A stretch of 64,000 nucleotides of DNA, from contig CANLLF010000005.1 of the NCBI GenBank assembly GCA_947491935.1, positions 1 through 64,000 on the forward strand, given 5' to 3'. Positions 37,827-46,552 of the stretch are shown here, piece by piece. Source of the stretch: an uncultured Roseicyclus sp. (GTDB taxonomy: Bacteria > Pseudomonadota > Alphaproteobacteria > Rhodobacterales > Rhodobacteraceae). How positions within the stretch are numbered: the stretch's first letter is position 1; each line of letters starts with the position of its first letter. Both the position numbers and the translations under genes were made by a program. The notes beneath the pieces are model-generated. The model was not told the DNA's origin, did not search any database, and saw nothing but the letters and a program-made list of their open reading frames with translations.

Positions 37827-38393
37827 ATGCCCCGCCCCCGCTCCTTCGACGAAGCCCAGGTTCTGCAATGCGCCATGATGACGTTCTGGCGCCTGGGATT
37901 TGACGCCACCACCTACAAGGTTCTGGAGGCTGAAAGCGGCGTTGGCGTCCGCTCCATGCACAATACGTTCGGCGAAAAGGACGATCTTTTCGTCAAATCC
38001 CTCGCCGCCTATCACGCCATGGCGTCCGGCCTGCTGGATCAGTTATTCGCCGAACCCGGCCTCGAATCGATTCGCACAGTCTTCGCCGGAATGGTCCAGA
38101 CGAGGCCCGAAGACGATATCAGCCAGTCCGGTTGCCTGATGGTGAACACGGTTTTCGAGATCCCCGAAAAGCCGCAAGCCGTCGAAGACGCCATCGGCGG
38201 CTACCGCGCGATGTGGCGCGATCATTTTCGCGCCGCGCTTGTCGCGGACGGGGTGGCCGATGCCGAAACGCGGGCCGAATTTTTGCTCGGCGCGCTCTGG
38301 GGCGTGCTCAGCCAGATCCGCCTTGCCGGCGATACGACCGCCGGCAAACCCATGGCAGATATCGTGATCCAGACGGTCGAAAGCTGGCGCTAG
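37827..38393 (+). CDS. TetR/AcrR family transcriptional regulator
   Basis: A 188-residue TetR protein. The N-terminal helix-turn-helix covers about 5-50 (FDEAQVLQCAMMTFWRLGFDATTYKVLEAESGVGVRSMHNTFGEKDDLF). The C-terminal helical part binds an unknown ligand and carries one Cys in SGCLMVNTVFE. It is divergent from the tautomerase/SRPBCC pair across two operators. Its stop shares CTAG with the DUF1772 gene. Confidence 0.9.
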   Translation: MPRPRSFDEAQVLQCAMMTFWRLGFDATTYKVLEAESGVGVRSMHNTFGEKDDLFVKSLAAYHAMASGLLDQLFAEPGLESIRTVFAGMVQTRPEDDISQSGCLMVNTVFEIPEKPQAVEDAIGGYRAMWRDHFRAALVADGVADAETRAEFLLGALWGVLSQIRLAGDTTAGKPMADIVIQTVESWR

Positions 38394-38896
38394 GCCGCCC
38401 GCGCGCCCGCAACCACAACCAAGCCCCACCCGGCCAGGATCAGGGCCATGCCGGACGCCACGGTCCGGATGATATTGAACACCTGCCAGCGGGACGAATA
38501 CGCCTCCCAGATCGCGCGGGCGGCCTCCAGGTCCTCCGGCACCTCGATACGGGCCAGGGCCTCGTTCATCGGAACATTCACGGCGAGGGTCAGGATCATA
38601 CCACCCAGCAGATATACCGCCCCACCCAACGCGAATACCAGCGCAGCGCGCCTGTAGCCCATGGAACCGGCTAGCGCCGCGGTGGCCAGCATCACGACGG
38701 GCGTGGCGAAGAATGAGGGCGCGAACACGGCATTGCGAACGCTCGCATTCATGCCCTGCATCGCGGTGATCGCCGTTCGCGGATCGATCGCGTCGAGGCC
38801 CCACATCGTCGAGCAGATCCAGGCATAGAAGAACCCGAAGATCGCGCCTGCCAACACAAGCGACCCAAACCCGAACCCAAGAACCAAACCATGCAT
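38390..38896 (-). CDS. DUF1772 (anthrone oxygenase-like) membrane protein
   Basis: A 168-residue protein with four membrane helices and the DUF1772 pattern: FFYAWICSTMWGLDAIDP, NAVFAPSFFATP, VNVPMNEALA and IWEAYSSRWQVFNIIRT. Some relatives are anthrone oxygenases; others are unknown. It is divergent from a second TetR gene, with two operators between, and its stop overlaps the first TetR gene stop in CTAG. Confidence 0.84.
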   Translation of the reverse strand: MHGLVLGFGFGSLVLAGAIFGFFYAWICSTMWGLDAIDPRTAITAMQGMNASVRNAVFAPSFFATPVVMLATAALAGSMGYRRAALVFALGGAVYLLGGMILTLAVNVPMNEALARIEVPEDLEAARAIWEAYSSRWQVFNIIRTVASGMALILAGWGLVVVAGARAA

Positions 38897-38922
38897 TGCG
38901 CCCCCTTCCGGTCTCCATAACC

Positions 38923-38938
38923 GTAATCACTATTACGC
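38923..38938. promoter_or_regulatory. TetR-type operator for the DUF1772 gene, first copy
   Basis: CGTAATCACTATTACG has perfect six-base arms CGTAAT/ATTACG around four bases. A second similar site follows 35 bases later, and both are preceded by AAC. Confidence 0.75.
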
Positions 38939-38957
38939 CTTGTCATAATCCGTAACC

Positions 38958-38972
38958 GTAATTACGATTACA
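38958..38972. promoter_or_regulatory. TetR-type operator for the DUF1772 gene, second copy
   Basis: CGTAATTACGATTAC repeats the CGTAAT-N4-ATTAC pattern of the first copy. It ends 16 bases before the TetR start, so autorepression is likely. Confidence 0.75.
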
Positions 38973-38988
38973 CGTCAAGGGGCCTGCC

Positions 38989-39564
38989 ATGAAAACCGAA
39001 ACACGCGAACATCGCCGTCAGCAGATCGAGGATGCCGCCTACCGGATGCTGGGGGAAAAGGGCTATGCGGGCACGTCGATGCAGGCGATTGCCCGCGCCG
39101 CGAAGGCCTCGAATGAAACGCTCTACAGTTGGTATGGCGACAAGAAGGGGCTGATGGCGGCTCTGATCGCGCGCAACACGGATCTGGTTCGGGCCGCCTT
39201 GGCTGAAACCCACGGCGGCGACCCGCTGGATCGGCTTGCCCGGCTCGGCCCCGTGCTTCTCGGCATGGTACTCGGCCCCCGGGCCGTGGCGCTGAACCGC
39301 GCCGCCGCCGCGGATCCGTCCGGGGATCTGGGCCGCGCGATTGCCTCCGGGGGCAAGGATGTGGTCGCACCGCTGGTCGAGGCGCTGATCGCGCGCAGTG
39401 ATCTCAAGGGCGATCCGGCGGAGCTGACGGCCATCTACCTCTCCCTCCTGATCGGCGATCTCCAGATCCGGCGTGTCATCGGCGCGATGGACACCCCCAC
39501 ACCAACGTTCTGCGCCGACCGATCAGCCGCCGCGCTGAGGCTGCTCCAGGAACTCGCCCGGTGA
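38989..39564 (+). CDS. TetR/AcrR family transcriptional regulator
   Basis: A 191-residue TetR protein with the helix-turn-helix RRQQIEDAAYRMLGEKGYAGTSMQAIARAAKASNETLYSWYGDKKGLMAAL at residues 9-60. The C-terminal domain resembles the TetR_C_7-like group. It is divergent from the DUF1772 gene across two palindromes. It is convergent with the cytochrome b561 gene, 34 bases apart. Confidence 0.9.
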   Translation: MKTETREHRRQQIEDAAYRMLGEKGYAGTSMQAIARAAKASNETLYSWYGDKKGLMAALIARNTDLVRAALAETHGGDPLDRLARLGPVLLGMVLGPRAVALNRAAAADPSGDLGRAIASGGKDVVAPLVEALIARSDLKGDPAELTAIYLSLLIGDLQIRRVIGAMDTPTPTFCADRSAAALRLLQELAR

Positions 39565-39598
39565 CGGCAGCGGCAATCCGGACCTGGGATGGCGCAGC

Positions 39599-40123
39599 TC
39601 AGCGCCCGAACCACATCCGTGTCAGCGTCCGGTCCTTGGCCACCCAATGGTGGTACAACGCGGCCCCCGCATGCAGCAACGCCGCTGCTGCGATCAACCG
39701 GGCGGCCAGGCCGTGGCCGATGCGCGTCGGAAGCTCCGCAAGCTCCGGCATTTCCGCTGTGCCAAAGACGGCATCGGGCAGGCCACTCATCACCGACATC
39801 GTGATGCCGCTGGCCAGCAGGATAAGGATCAGCGCGTAGAGCCCCCGATGGGTCCACCGCGCGATGCTCTCCTGCCAATTCGGCACGCCCTCCAACGGCT
39901 CCGGCTTCCTGTCGAACCGCCACCACCAGATCAGGCGGAAGGCCGTCAGCAGCAGCACCGTGAAGGCCACGGGCAAATGTACGCTCAGCGCGGCCAGTTT
40001 CACCTCCGGATCGGTCGCAAATCCCGAGCGGAAGCCGCTCCCGATCAGCACGAGGATCAAAAGCGCACTCAGCCAATGAAGGATTTTCGCGATGGTGCCA
40101 TAGGCGTGGTTTGAGCCTTTCAT
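39599..40123 (-). CDS. Cytochrome b561 family protein
   Basis: A 174-residue four-helix membrane cytochrome. Candidate heme histidines are visible: His16 in KILHWLSALL, His49 in LSVHLPVAFTVLL, and later ones in GHGLAARLIAAAALLHAGAALYHH. It moves electrons in the inner membrane, perhaps to superoxide or periplasmic acceptors. It starts at ATG 40123, 12 bases from the EF-hand gene stop, so they form an operon controlled from the MarR palindrome. Confidence 0.9.
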   Translation of the reverse strand: MKGSNHAYGTIAKILHWLSALLILVLIGSGFRSGFATDPEVKLAALSVHLPVAFTVLLLTAFRLIWWWRFDRKPEPLEGVPNWQESIARWTHRGLYALILILLASGITMSVMSGLPDAVFGTAEMPELAELPTRIGHGLAARLIAAAALLHAGAALYHHWVAKDRTLTRMWFGR

Positions 40124-40135
40124 TGTCCTGCCCCC

Positions 40136-40630
40136 CTACAGATCCGGGCGGATCGCGGCCCGCATCGCCACCATGATCGGGAAGCCCGTCAGGAACTCGT
40201 CCAGGCTCAGCACCGTGTCATTGTCCAGATCGGCGCGACGGAAATCATGGGTCATGGCAAACCGCATTTCGGGCTCACTCATCTCGCCATTGCCGTCGCG
40301 GTCCCAGAAGGCGAACACCACGCGGGACGCGGTTGTATAATGGTCCAGCCGCCCCGCCGCCTCGGCCACGCGGGCAAAGCCCGGATCCCAGGCCGCGAAT
40401 TCGGCATAGGGCACGCGCCGGTCTCCGTTTGTGTCCATGCCCGCAAAGACGGCATCCCGGAAGGCTTCCAGATCACCGGCATGGATGGCGCCGCGATTGC
40501 TCGTGTCGATCGTCGCGAACAGGGTTTCTCCCACCACCCGGCCTTCGGATCCGGCATCTTGCGCCAACAGTGGCAGGGCGGAGGCCGCGATGCACAGCAT
40601 TCCGGCAATGGATGTTCGGACAAGGGTCAT
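40136..40630 (-). CDS. Exported EF-hand protein
   Basis: A 164-residue protein with a signal peptide (cleavage near AQA at residue 24) and four EF-hand-like loops: DTSNRGAIHAGDLE, DTNGDRRVPYAEF, DRDGNGEMSEPEM and DLDNDTVLSLDEF. The last three keep the Asp/Asn/Asp and final Glu ligands. It probably binds calcium in the periplasm. It is upstream of cytochrome b561 in a two-gene unit divergent from marR. Confidence 0.85.
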   Translation of the reverse strand: MTLVRTSIAGMLCIAASALPLLAQDAGSEGRVVGETLFATIDTSNRGAIHAGDLEAFRDAVFAGMDTNGDRRVPYAEFAAWDPGFARVAEAAGRLDHYTTASRVVFAFWDRDGNGEMSEPEMRFAMTHDFRRADLDNDTVLSLDEFLTGFPIMVAMRAAIRPDL

Positions 40631-40654
40631 GGCTATTCTCCCACGGAATCATTC

Positions 40655-40675
40655 GTTAGGGTTACATAACCTAAC
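40655..40675. promoter_or_regulatory. Near-perfect palindrome, likely MarR operator
   Basis: GTTAGGGTTA-CA-TAACCTAAC: the two arms match except for one extra G in the left arm. It lies 24 bases upstream of the EF-hand start and 10 bases upstream of the marR start, the right place for a shared MarR site. Confidence 0.75.
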
Positions 40676-40685
40676 AATAAATTAC

Positions 40686-41144
40686 ATGGCAACTATTAAT
40701 ATGGAAACCACCCCACTCAAAACCCCTGTCTCCATCGGTCGGCAATTGAACTTCGCCGCCTCCGCTGCCTCGGCTGTCTGTAACAAAATTCTGGAACCCC
40801 ATGGGCTTAGCCTCGCGCAATGGGCCGTGCTGCAATGCCTGTGGCTCAATGGTGATCTCAGCGTGAAAGACATCGCGACGCTCACCGGAAATGCACCGCC
40901 CGCCGCCTCCCGCATCGTGGATCGGATGGTGGCCGCGGGCATTCTCACGCGCGAGCAGGACGCAGCGGACCGGCGCGCTGTGCTGGTCCGCCCCACCGAA
41001 AAAGGTCAGGCGCTGCGCCATTTGCAGGGCGTCTATGAGGATGTGAACAGGGTCATGCTCGCCGATCTGAGCGAGGAGGAGGCGCAGATGCTGTTCAACC
41101 TGCTCGCCCGCGTTGAGGCGTCCGGGCGCAACTGGCTCACGTGA
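40686..41144 (+). CDS. MarR family transcriptional regulator
   Basis: A 152-residue MarR protein with the winged helix ILEPHGLSLAQWAVLQCLWLNGDLSVKDIATLTGNAPPAASRIVDRMVAAGILTREQDAADRRAVLVRPT split over residues 37-105; DRRAVLVRPTEKG is the wing. The start is ATG 40686, or ATG 40701 five codons later. It is divergent from the EF-hand/cytochrome b561 pair and probably represses it in response to an oxidative or phenolic signal. Confidence 0.9.
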   Translation: MATINMETTPLKTPVSIGRQLNFAASAASAVCNKILEPHGLSLAQWAVLQCLWLNGDLSVKDIATLTGNAPPAASRIVDRMVAAGILTREQDAADRRAVLVRPTEKGQALRHLQGVYEDVNRVMLADLSEEEAQMLFNLLARVEASGRNWLT

Positions 41145-41224
41145 CGGCGCGCCGCGCCCAAACGAGGTTAATCAAAGGCCAATGAAACACGGTTTATCCC
41201 AATAAATCAGCGCTTTAACCCGCC

Positions 41225-41240
41225 TTATCAACGTTGATAA
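41225..41240. promoter_or_regulatory. 16-base perfect palindrome between convergent genes
   Basis: TTATCAACGTTGATAA is perfectly self-complementary. It is followed by CCC, with no T-run, so it is not a standard terminator, and it sits between the 3' ends of marR and the peroxiredoxin gene rather than at a start. A DNA-binding site is possible. Confidence 0.4.
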
Positions 41241-41245
41241 CCCTG

Positions 41246-41782
41246 TCAGACTGCGCCGGTATACTCCCCCCGCGCCGGATAGCTTTTCTCGATGGCGAAA
41301 TCGACCGCTCCCAGAAGCTCGCGGAAATGGGGCCGGACAAACGGCATCGTCTGAACCGACATGTAGTAAAGCGTGTTGTCGGGATTGATCAGGAACAGGC
41401 CGGGCTCCGCAAACAGCGCCGGTTCCTCGATCCCGATGGAGGTCTTGCCTCGCGACGTGGAGATATAGAGCCCCCAGTCCCGCGCCTTGCTCAGCGCCAG
41501 ATCATAGCCAAAGCGCAGCTTCGTCGCGCCGATCTTCTCTTTCATCTGCGCCGCACGCTCCTCCCCGTCGCTGGAGATCGCGACCGAGGCCACGCCGCGC
41601 TCGGCAAAGTCATCCACCAGCTTCTCGAACTCCGTCAGATAGGTCGCGCAGATCGGGCAATGCAGGCCGCGATAGAAGCACACGATGGTGCCCCGCGGGC
41701 TGTCCTCGGCGGCCAGATCGAACGTACCACCCCCCACCATCGGAACGGACAGGGACGGAACGGCTTGGCGGGGCATCAGCAT
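41246..41782 (-). CDS. Peroxiredoxin-like (AhpC/TSA) protein
   Basis: A 178-residue thioredoxin-fold protein. It carries VCFYRGLHCPICATYLTEF with Cys42 as the likely peroxidatic cysteine and Cys45 close by (CxxC), and the AISSDGEERA and GLFLINPDNTLYYM blocks. Such proteins reduce peroxides or act as thiol oxidoreductases. AGGAGA before ATG 41782 fixes the start. It is divergent from ispH. Confidence 0.86.
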   Translation of the reverse strand: MLMPRQAVPSLSVPMVGGGTFDLAAEDSPRGTIVCFYRGLHCPICATYLTEFEKLVDDFAERGVASVAISSDGEERAAQMKEKIGATKLRFGYDLALSKARDWGLYISTSRGKTSIGIEEPALFAEPGLFLINPDNTLYYMSVQTMPFVRPHFRELLGAVDFAIEKSYPARGEYTGAV

Positions 41783-41918
41783 GGGGAAATCTCCTTGAGG
41801 TTTGGTGCAGCCAACCACGCCACCCGTCCCGCCGCAACGCACAAGCCCCCCTGCGCCGATGCACCACTTTACGGCCCTTGCTCCAGGCCTTACCTCTGAG
41901 GCGGACAGGAGAGTGCCG

Positions 41919-42869
41919 ATGACCAAGCCGCCGCTGACGATCTACCTCGCCGCCCCACGCGGGTTCTGCGCCGGTGTGGATCGCGCGATCAAGATCGTCG
42001 AAATGGCCCTCGGCAAATGGGGCGCCCCCGTCTATGTGCGCCACGAGATCGTGCACAACAAATACGTGGTCGATGACCTGAAGGCCAAGGGCGCGGTCTT
42101 CGTCGAGGAGCTGGACGACTGCCCCGAGGATCGCCCGGTGATCTTCTCCGCCCATGGCGTGCCGAAATCCGTGCCCGCCGCGGCGCAGGCGCGCGAGATG
42201 ATCTATGTCGATGCCACCTGCCCGCTGGTCTCCAAGGTTCATATCGAGGCGCAGCGGCACGCCGACAACGGCCTGCAGATGATCATGATCGGGCATGAGG
42301 GCCACCCGGAAACGGTGGGCACGATGGGCCAATTGCCCGAGGGCGAGGTGCTGCTGGTGGAAACGGTCGGCGATGTCGCCACGGTTCAGGTGCGCGACCC
42401 CGCGAAGCTCGCCTTCGTCACGCAAACCACACTCTCCGTGGACGACACCGCCGAGATCGTGGCCGCGCTGCAAGCCCGGTTCCCGGCCATCATCGGGCCC
42501 CACAAGGAAGATATCTGCTACGCCACCACCAACCGGCAGGAAGCCGTGAAAGCCATGGCGCCGCGCGCGGAGGCGATGCTGGTGGTCGGCGCGCCCAACA
42601 GCTCGAATTCCAAACGCCTCGTCGAGGTCGGCGCCCGCGCCGGATGCGGCTACAGCCAGCTTGTGCAGCGCGCCGCAGACATCGACTGGCGCGCGCTCGA
42701 CGGCATCAGAACCCTGGGGATCACCGCGGGCGCATCGGCCCCGGAAGTGCTGATCGAGGAGGTCATCCAGGCCTTCGAAGATCGCTTCGATGTCACGCGG
42801 GAGCTGGTGGAAACCGCCGTCGAGAACGTCGAATTCAAGGTGCCACGGGTGTTGCGCGAACCGGCTTGA
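41919..42869 (+). CDS. ispH: 4-hydroxy-3-methylbut-2-enyl diphosphate reductase
   Basis: A 316-residue iron-sulfur enzyme, the last step of the MEP isoprenoid pathway. The three cluster cysteines are Cys17 (PRGFCAGV), Cys101 (DATCPLV) and Cys200 ([12 protein letters not shown]), with His80-like SAHGV and GHEGHPE also present. The final [11 protein letters not shown] and ITAGASAPE blocks are typical. I start at ATG 41919, after GGAGAG. Confidence 0.97.
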   Translation: MTKPPLTIYLAAPRGFCAGVDRAIKIVEMALGKWGAPVYVRHEIVHNKYVVDDLKAKGAVFVEELDDCPEDRPVIFSAHGVPKSVPAAAQAREMIYVDATCPLVSKVHIEAQRHADNGLQMIMIGHEGHPETVGTMGQLPEGEVLLVETVGDVATVQVRDPAKLAFVTQTTLSVDDTAEIVAALQARFPAIIGPHKEDICYATTNRQEAVKAMAPRAEAMLVVGAPNSSNSKRLVEVGARAGCGYSQLVQRAADIDWRALDGIRTLGITAGASAPEVLIEEVIQAFEDRFDVTRELVETAVENVEFKVPRVLREPA

Positions 42870-42935
42870 ACGCAAGCCGATCAGGGCCACCATCAGCCCT
42901 CGTCGATGGCCCGCGCCGCCCTATCTGAGCCCCTC

Positions 42936-43388
42936 ATGGATTATACGACCTTCGAGGCCAGAATTGAGCCGATGCAATGGGGCGACGCGGTCTACACGAT
43001 CGTCCGCCTTCCCCCCGATGTCCTCACCCACCTTGGCAAAACCAAGCGGGTCGAGGGTGAATTCAACGATCACCCGGTCAACCTCGCTATTTCCAAGGCC
43101 CCGGCGGATGTCATCGACACCCCGTTCCTCTGGGCCGGAAAATCTCTGCTCGACCGGAGCGGGCTGACCCCCGGAGAGGTGTTCGAAGCCCGCCTGCGCC
43201 CCGCCCCCGACGATCTGGTCGAGGTGCCAAGTGATGTCATGAACGCGATCCGCTCGGCCGGGCTAACCGATGCCTGGGCGGCGCTCAGCCCCGGCAAACA
43301 GCGAAGCGCACTCTATCCGATCAGCACCGCAAAACGCCCTGCGACGCGTGAAAATCGGCTCGCCAAGCTCCTCGACGCGCTGCGGTAG
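42936..43388 (+). CDS. DUF1905/YdeI-like protein
   Basis: A 150-residue protein. The first 90 residues fit DUF1905 (small beta barrel with VYTIVRLPPDVLTHLG and the hallmark RVEGEFNDHPVNLAISKA). The C-terminal part, WAALSPGKQRSALYPISTAKRPATRENRLAKLLDALR, matches the YdeI/OmpD-associated helical motif. Function unknown. I use ATG 42936; ATG 42906 would add 10 residues. Confidence 0.75.
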   Translation: MDYTTFEARIEPMQWGDAVYTIVRLPPDVLTHLGKTKRVEGEFNDHPVNLAISKAPADVIDTPFLWAGKSLLDRSGLTPGEVFEARLRPAPDDLVEVPSDVMNAIRSAGLTDAWAALSPGKQRSALYPISTAKRPATRENRLAKLLDALR

Positions 43389-43458
43389 CATCTCCGGTCC
43401 ACAGGTTAGCGCCGGCGCGGCCCTTGCATCCGCCCCCGGCTGACTCCACGGTTCGATC

Positions 43459-44097
43459 ATGCCCGCCATCACCTACGTCTATTCCGCCCATTCCGCCTAT
43501 GCCTATCTGGGCTCTGCCGAGCTGTCGCGGATCTGCGCCGCGCATGGCGCAACCCTCGTCCACCGCCCCATCCTGTTGTCGCCGGTGGTCGAGCAGCAGG
43601 GCAGCCAACCCTTTCGCGACCGGACCCAGGCCCATGTCGATTATTTCTTCGGGCGCGAGATCGAGCGATGGGCGGAGCTACGCGACGTGCCGATCATTGC
43701 GCATCGCCCGACCCATCACGATGCCGATTACAGCCTCGCCTCCGGCATGATCCTCGCCCTGGGCGATCAGGGGCCGCAGGTCGATGCCATGGCCCACCGT
43801 CTTCTCGAAGCGCATTGGCGCGACGATATCGATCTCTCCGATCGGACCGCGTTGGCGCAGGTTGCCGGTGAGGCGGGCCACGACCCCGATACCCTTCTCG
43901 ACCGCGCCGTATCGGCACCGGTCCAGGCCCGGTTGGCGGAAAACTGCGACTGGGCCCGCGATCAGAACGTCTTCGGTTCCCCCACCTATATCGTCGACGG
44001 CGATCCGTTTTATGGCCAGGATCACCTCGCCCTGGTCGAACGCGCCCTGATCCAGCCGTTCAAGCCCAGCACCTGGCACAATCCCCCGGTCGGCTGA
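43459..44097 (+). CDS. 2-hydroxychromene-2-carboxylate isomerase-like (DsbA superfamily)
   Basis: A 212-residue thioredoxin-fold protein of the GST-kappa/HCCA isomerase group, starting YVYSAHSAYAYLGSAEL with the active-site serine in place of a CxxC. The C-terminal DQNVFGSPTYIVDGDPFYGQDHL is the cis-Pro loop of the family. HCCA isomerases act in naphthalene breakdown, but many homologues have other glutathione-linked roles. It ends before a bidirectional terminator facing pnp. Confidence 0.85.
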   Translation: MPAITYVYSAHSAYAYLGSAELSRICAAHGATLVHRPILLSPVVEQQGSQPFRDRTQAHVDYFFGREIERWAELRDVPIIAHRPTHHDADYSLASGMILALGDQGPQVDAMAHRLLEAHWRDDIDLSDRTALAQVAGEAGHDPDTLLDRAVSAPVQARLAENCDWARDQNVFGSPTYIVDGDPFYGQDHLALVERALIQPFKPSTWHNPPVG

Positions 44098-44130
44098 CGG
44101 GTGCCATACCCCACCGCCGCGCCACGGCCA

Positions 44131-44165
44131 AAAAAGAAAAGGCCCCGCGCAATGCAGGGCCTTTT
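44131..44165 (-). terminator. Bidirectional terminator between pnp and the isomerase gene
   Basis: AAAAGGCCC (44137-44145) pairs with GGGCCTTTT (44157-44165). On the minus strand the stem is followed by TTTTCTTTTTT, a strong signal for pnp. On the plus strand the tail is only TTTT. Confidence 0.88.
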
Positions 44166-44188
44166 CGAAGTTCCGTTGGAAGGCGCGC

Positions 44189-46318
44189 TTATTCCGCGTC
44201 TTCCTTCGCCATTTCCTCGCCGGTCTCCTGGTTGACCATCTTCATGGCCAGCCGAACCTTGCCGCGATCGTCGAAGCCGAGCAGCTTGACCCACACTTCC
44301 TGGCCCTCTTTCAGGACGTCGGAGGGGTGGTTCAGGCGACGGTTCTCGATCTGGGATACGTGGACCAGCCCATCGCGCTTGCCGAAGAAGTTCACGAAGG
44401 CGCCGAAATCGACGATCTTCACGACCTTGCCCTTGTAAACCTTGCCTTCCTCCGGCTCCGCCACGATCGAATGGATCATGTCATAGGCCTTCTGGATGCT
44501 GTCGCCGTTGGGCGAGGCGATCTTGATGATGCCGTCGTCGTTGATGTCGACCTTGGCGCCCGAAACTTCCACGATCTCGCGGATCACCTTGCCGCCCGAC
44601 CCGATCACTTCGCGGATCTTGTCGGTGGGCACCTGCATCGTCTCGATACGCGGCGCGTGCTCCGAGAATTCACCGGCTTCGGTGACAGCTTTCGACATCT
44701 CACCCAGGATATGGAGACGCCCGGCTTTCGCCTGCTCCAAGGCCTTTTCCATGATCTCCTGCGTGATACCGGCGACCTTGATGTCCATCTGCAGCGACGT
44801 GATACCGGCCTCGGTCCCTGCGACCTTGAAGTCCATGTCGCCCAGGTGATCCTCATCCCCCAGGATGTCGGTCAGGATCCCGTAGGAGCCGTCCTCTTCC
44901 AGCACGAGGCCCATGGCCACACCGGCAACCGGTGCCTTCAGCGGAACACCCGCATCCATCATGGAGAGCGAGCCACCGCACACCGACGCCATCGACGACG
45001 AGCCGTTGGACTCTGTGATCTCGGACACAACCCGCACGGTGTAGGGGAAGTCGGTCGCCGCAGGCAGAACCGCCTGAAGGGCCCGCCATGCCAGCTTACC
45101 GTGGCCAATCTCACGACGCCCCGGAGGGCCCACGCGACCGGCTTCACCCACCGAATAGGGGGGGAAGTTGTAGTGCAGCAGGAAGTTGGATTTGAAGTTG
45201 CCATGCAGCGCGTCGATGAACTGCTCATCATCGCCGGTGCCCAGCGTCGTCACGACGAGGCCTTGCGTCTCACCCCGGGTGAAGAGCGCCGAGCCGTGGG
45301 TCCGCGGCAGGACCTTGGTCTCGCACACGATATCGCGCACTTCGTCCAGTGCACGACCGTCAATGCGGCGCCCATTCTTCACCACGTCCGAGCGCAGAAC
45401 CGTCGATTCCAGCTTCTTCAAAGCCGCCGAAAGGTTCGGATCCTCCAACTGCTCTTCGCTCAGGCCTTCCTTCACGCCCTCCTTCACCGCCGCCACAGCG
45501 GTCTGACGCTCCAGCTTGTCGGTGATCGCATAGGCTTCGCGCATCTTGTCTTCGCCCGCCGCGCGGATCGTCTCGTAGAGCTCCGAATAATCCGGCGCCT
45601 GGAAATCGAACGGCTCTTTCGCGGCGTCTTCGGCCAGATCGATGATCAGTTCGATGACCGGCTGGATGCTCTCATGGGCGAATTTCACCGCCCCCAGCAT
45701 CTCGGCCTCGGACAGCTCATAGGCTTCCGATTCCACCATCATCACGGCGTCTTTCGTGCCCGCCACAACCAGGTCCAGCCGCTGCTCGGGGTTGTTGCGC
45801 AGGTCGTGCATGTCGTCGACCGTCGGGTTCAGGATGTAGTCGCCATCCTCGAAACCCACGCGGCAGCCTGCAATCGGGCCACGGAACGGCGCGCCCGAGA
45901 TCGTCAGTGCCGCCGACGCCGCAATCATCGCAACCACGTCCGGGTCATTGACCAGATCGTGCGACAGCACCGTGCACATCACGAGGGTTTCGTTTTTAAA
46001 CCCGGGGACGAAGAGCGGGCGGATCGGACGGTCGATCAGACGCGCGGTCAGGGTTTCCTTCTCGGTGGGCCGGGCCTCCCGCTTGAAGAAGCCACCCGGC
46101 ACTTTACCGGCGGCATAATATTTTTCCTGGTAGTGAACCGTCAGCGGGAAGAAATCCATTCCCGGCTTCGGTTGCTTCGCGAACGTCACGTTCGCCATGA
46201 CGGAGGTCTCCCCCAACGTCGCAATCACAGACCCATCGGCCTGACGGGCCACACGGCCCGTTTCCAGTGTCAGCGTCTCTTCGCCCCACTGGATCTCTTT
46301 CTTCACAATGTTGAACAT
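44189..46318 (-). CDS. pnp: Polyribonucleotide nucleotidyltransferase
   Basis: A 709-residue PNPase, a phosphorolytic 3'-5' exoribonuclease of the degradosome. It has two RNase PH domains ([15 protein letters not shown] at the start; [11 protein letters not shown] for the second), followed by KH ([16 protein letters not shown]) and S1 ([21 protein letters not shown]). It is normally right after rpsO; here three unrelated genes separate them. Its leader carries two adjacent hairpins. Confidence 0.97.
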   Translation of the reverse strand: MFNIVKKEIQWGEETLTLETGRVARQADGSVIATLGETSVMANVTFAKQPKPGMDFFPLTVHYQEKYYAAGKVPGGFFKREARPTEKETLTARLIDRPIRPLFVPGFKNETLVMCTVLSHDLVNDPDVVAMIAASAALTISGAPFRGPIAGCRVGFEDGDYILNPTVDDMHDLRNNPEQRLDLVVAGTKDAVMMVESEAYELSEAEMLGAVKFAHESIQPVIELIIDLAEDAAKEPFDFQAPDYSELYETIRAAGEDKMREAYAITDKLERQTAVAAVKEGVKEGLSEEQLEDPNLSAALKKLESTVLRSDVVKNGRRIDGRALDEVRDIVCETKVLPRTHGSALFTRGETQGLVVTTLGTGDDEQFIDALHGNFKSNFLLHYNFPPYSVGEAGRVGPPGRREIGHGKLAWRALQAVLPAATDFPYTVRVVSEITESNGSSSMASVCGGSLSMMDAGVPLKAPVAGVAMGLVLEEDGSYGILTDILGDEDHLGDMDFKVAGTEAGITSLQMDIKVAGITQEIMEKALEQAKAGRLHILGEMSKAVTEAGEFSEHAPRIETMQVPTDKIREVIGSGGKVIREIVEVSGAKVDINDDGIIKIASPNGDSIQKAYDMIHSIVAEPEEGKVYKGKVVKIVDFGAFVNFFGKRDGLVHVSQIENRRLNHPSDVLKEGQEVWVKLLGFDDRGKVRLAMKMVNQETGEEMAKEDAE

Positions 46319-46332
46319 CTGCGTTTCCTATT

Positions 46333-46358
46333 CGAGGGCCCTCGCGGCCCCTGCCGCG
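46333..46358 (-). promoter_or_regulatory. Two hairpins in the pnp leader
   Basis: CGAGGGCCCTCG (46333-46344) is a 12-base perfect palindrome, and CGCGGC/GCCGCG (46343-46348 and 46353-46358) closes a four-base loop next to it. They lie 15-40 bases upstream of the pnp ATG. In E. coli PNPase and RNase III autoregulate pnp through a leader stem; a similar role is inferred. Confidence 0.45.
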
Positions 46359-46552
46359 TCCCTCATCCATATGGCGGCCCCATTGCCGCCGACCCTTATC
46401 CTCGTTGCGAACGCCGGGTCAGAGCGCCTCGTCTCAGATGAGGCGGCACATACACGGGTTGCGGGGATTTGGGAAGGGGAGGGGTGCTGGTAGGCCATCG
46501 TCATCGTCCTTTGGATTTTGCAACATGCATGGTCTCAAGCTACCGTGCGGCA

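Noticed and set aside
44327-46441. A 704-codon plus-strand open frame across pnp
   Set aside because: Antisense shadow of the intact pnp gene; no family features and shadow-type amino-acid composition.
46385-46500. Possible small gene upstream of the low-GC orphan
   Set aside because: Short frames lack a ribosome site and codon bias; the sequence is better explained as pnp leader and promoter DNA.
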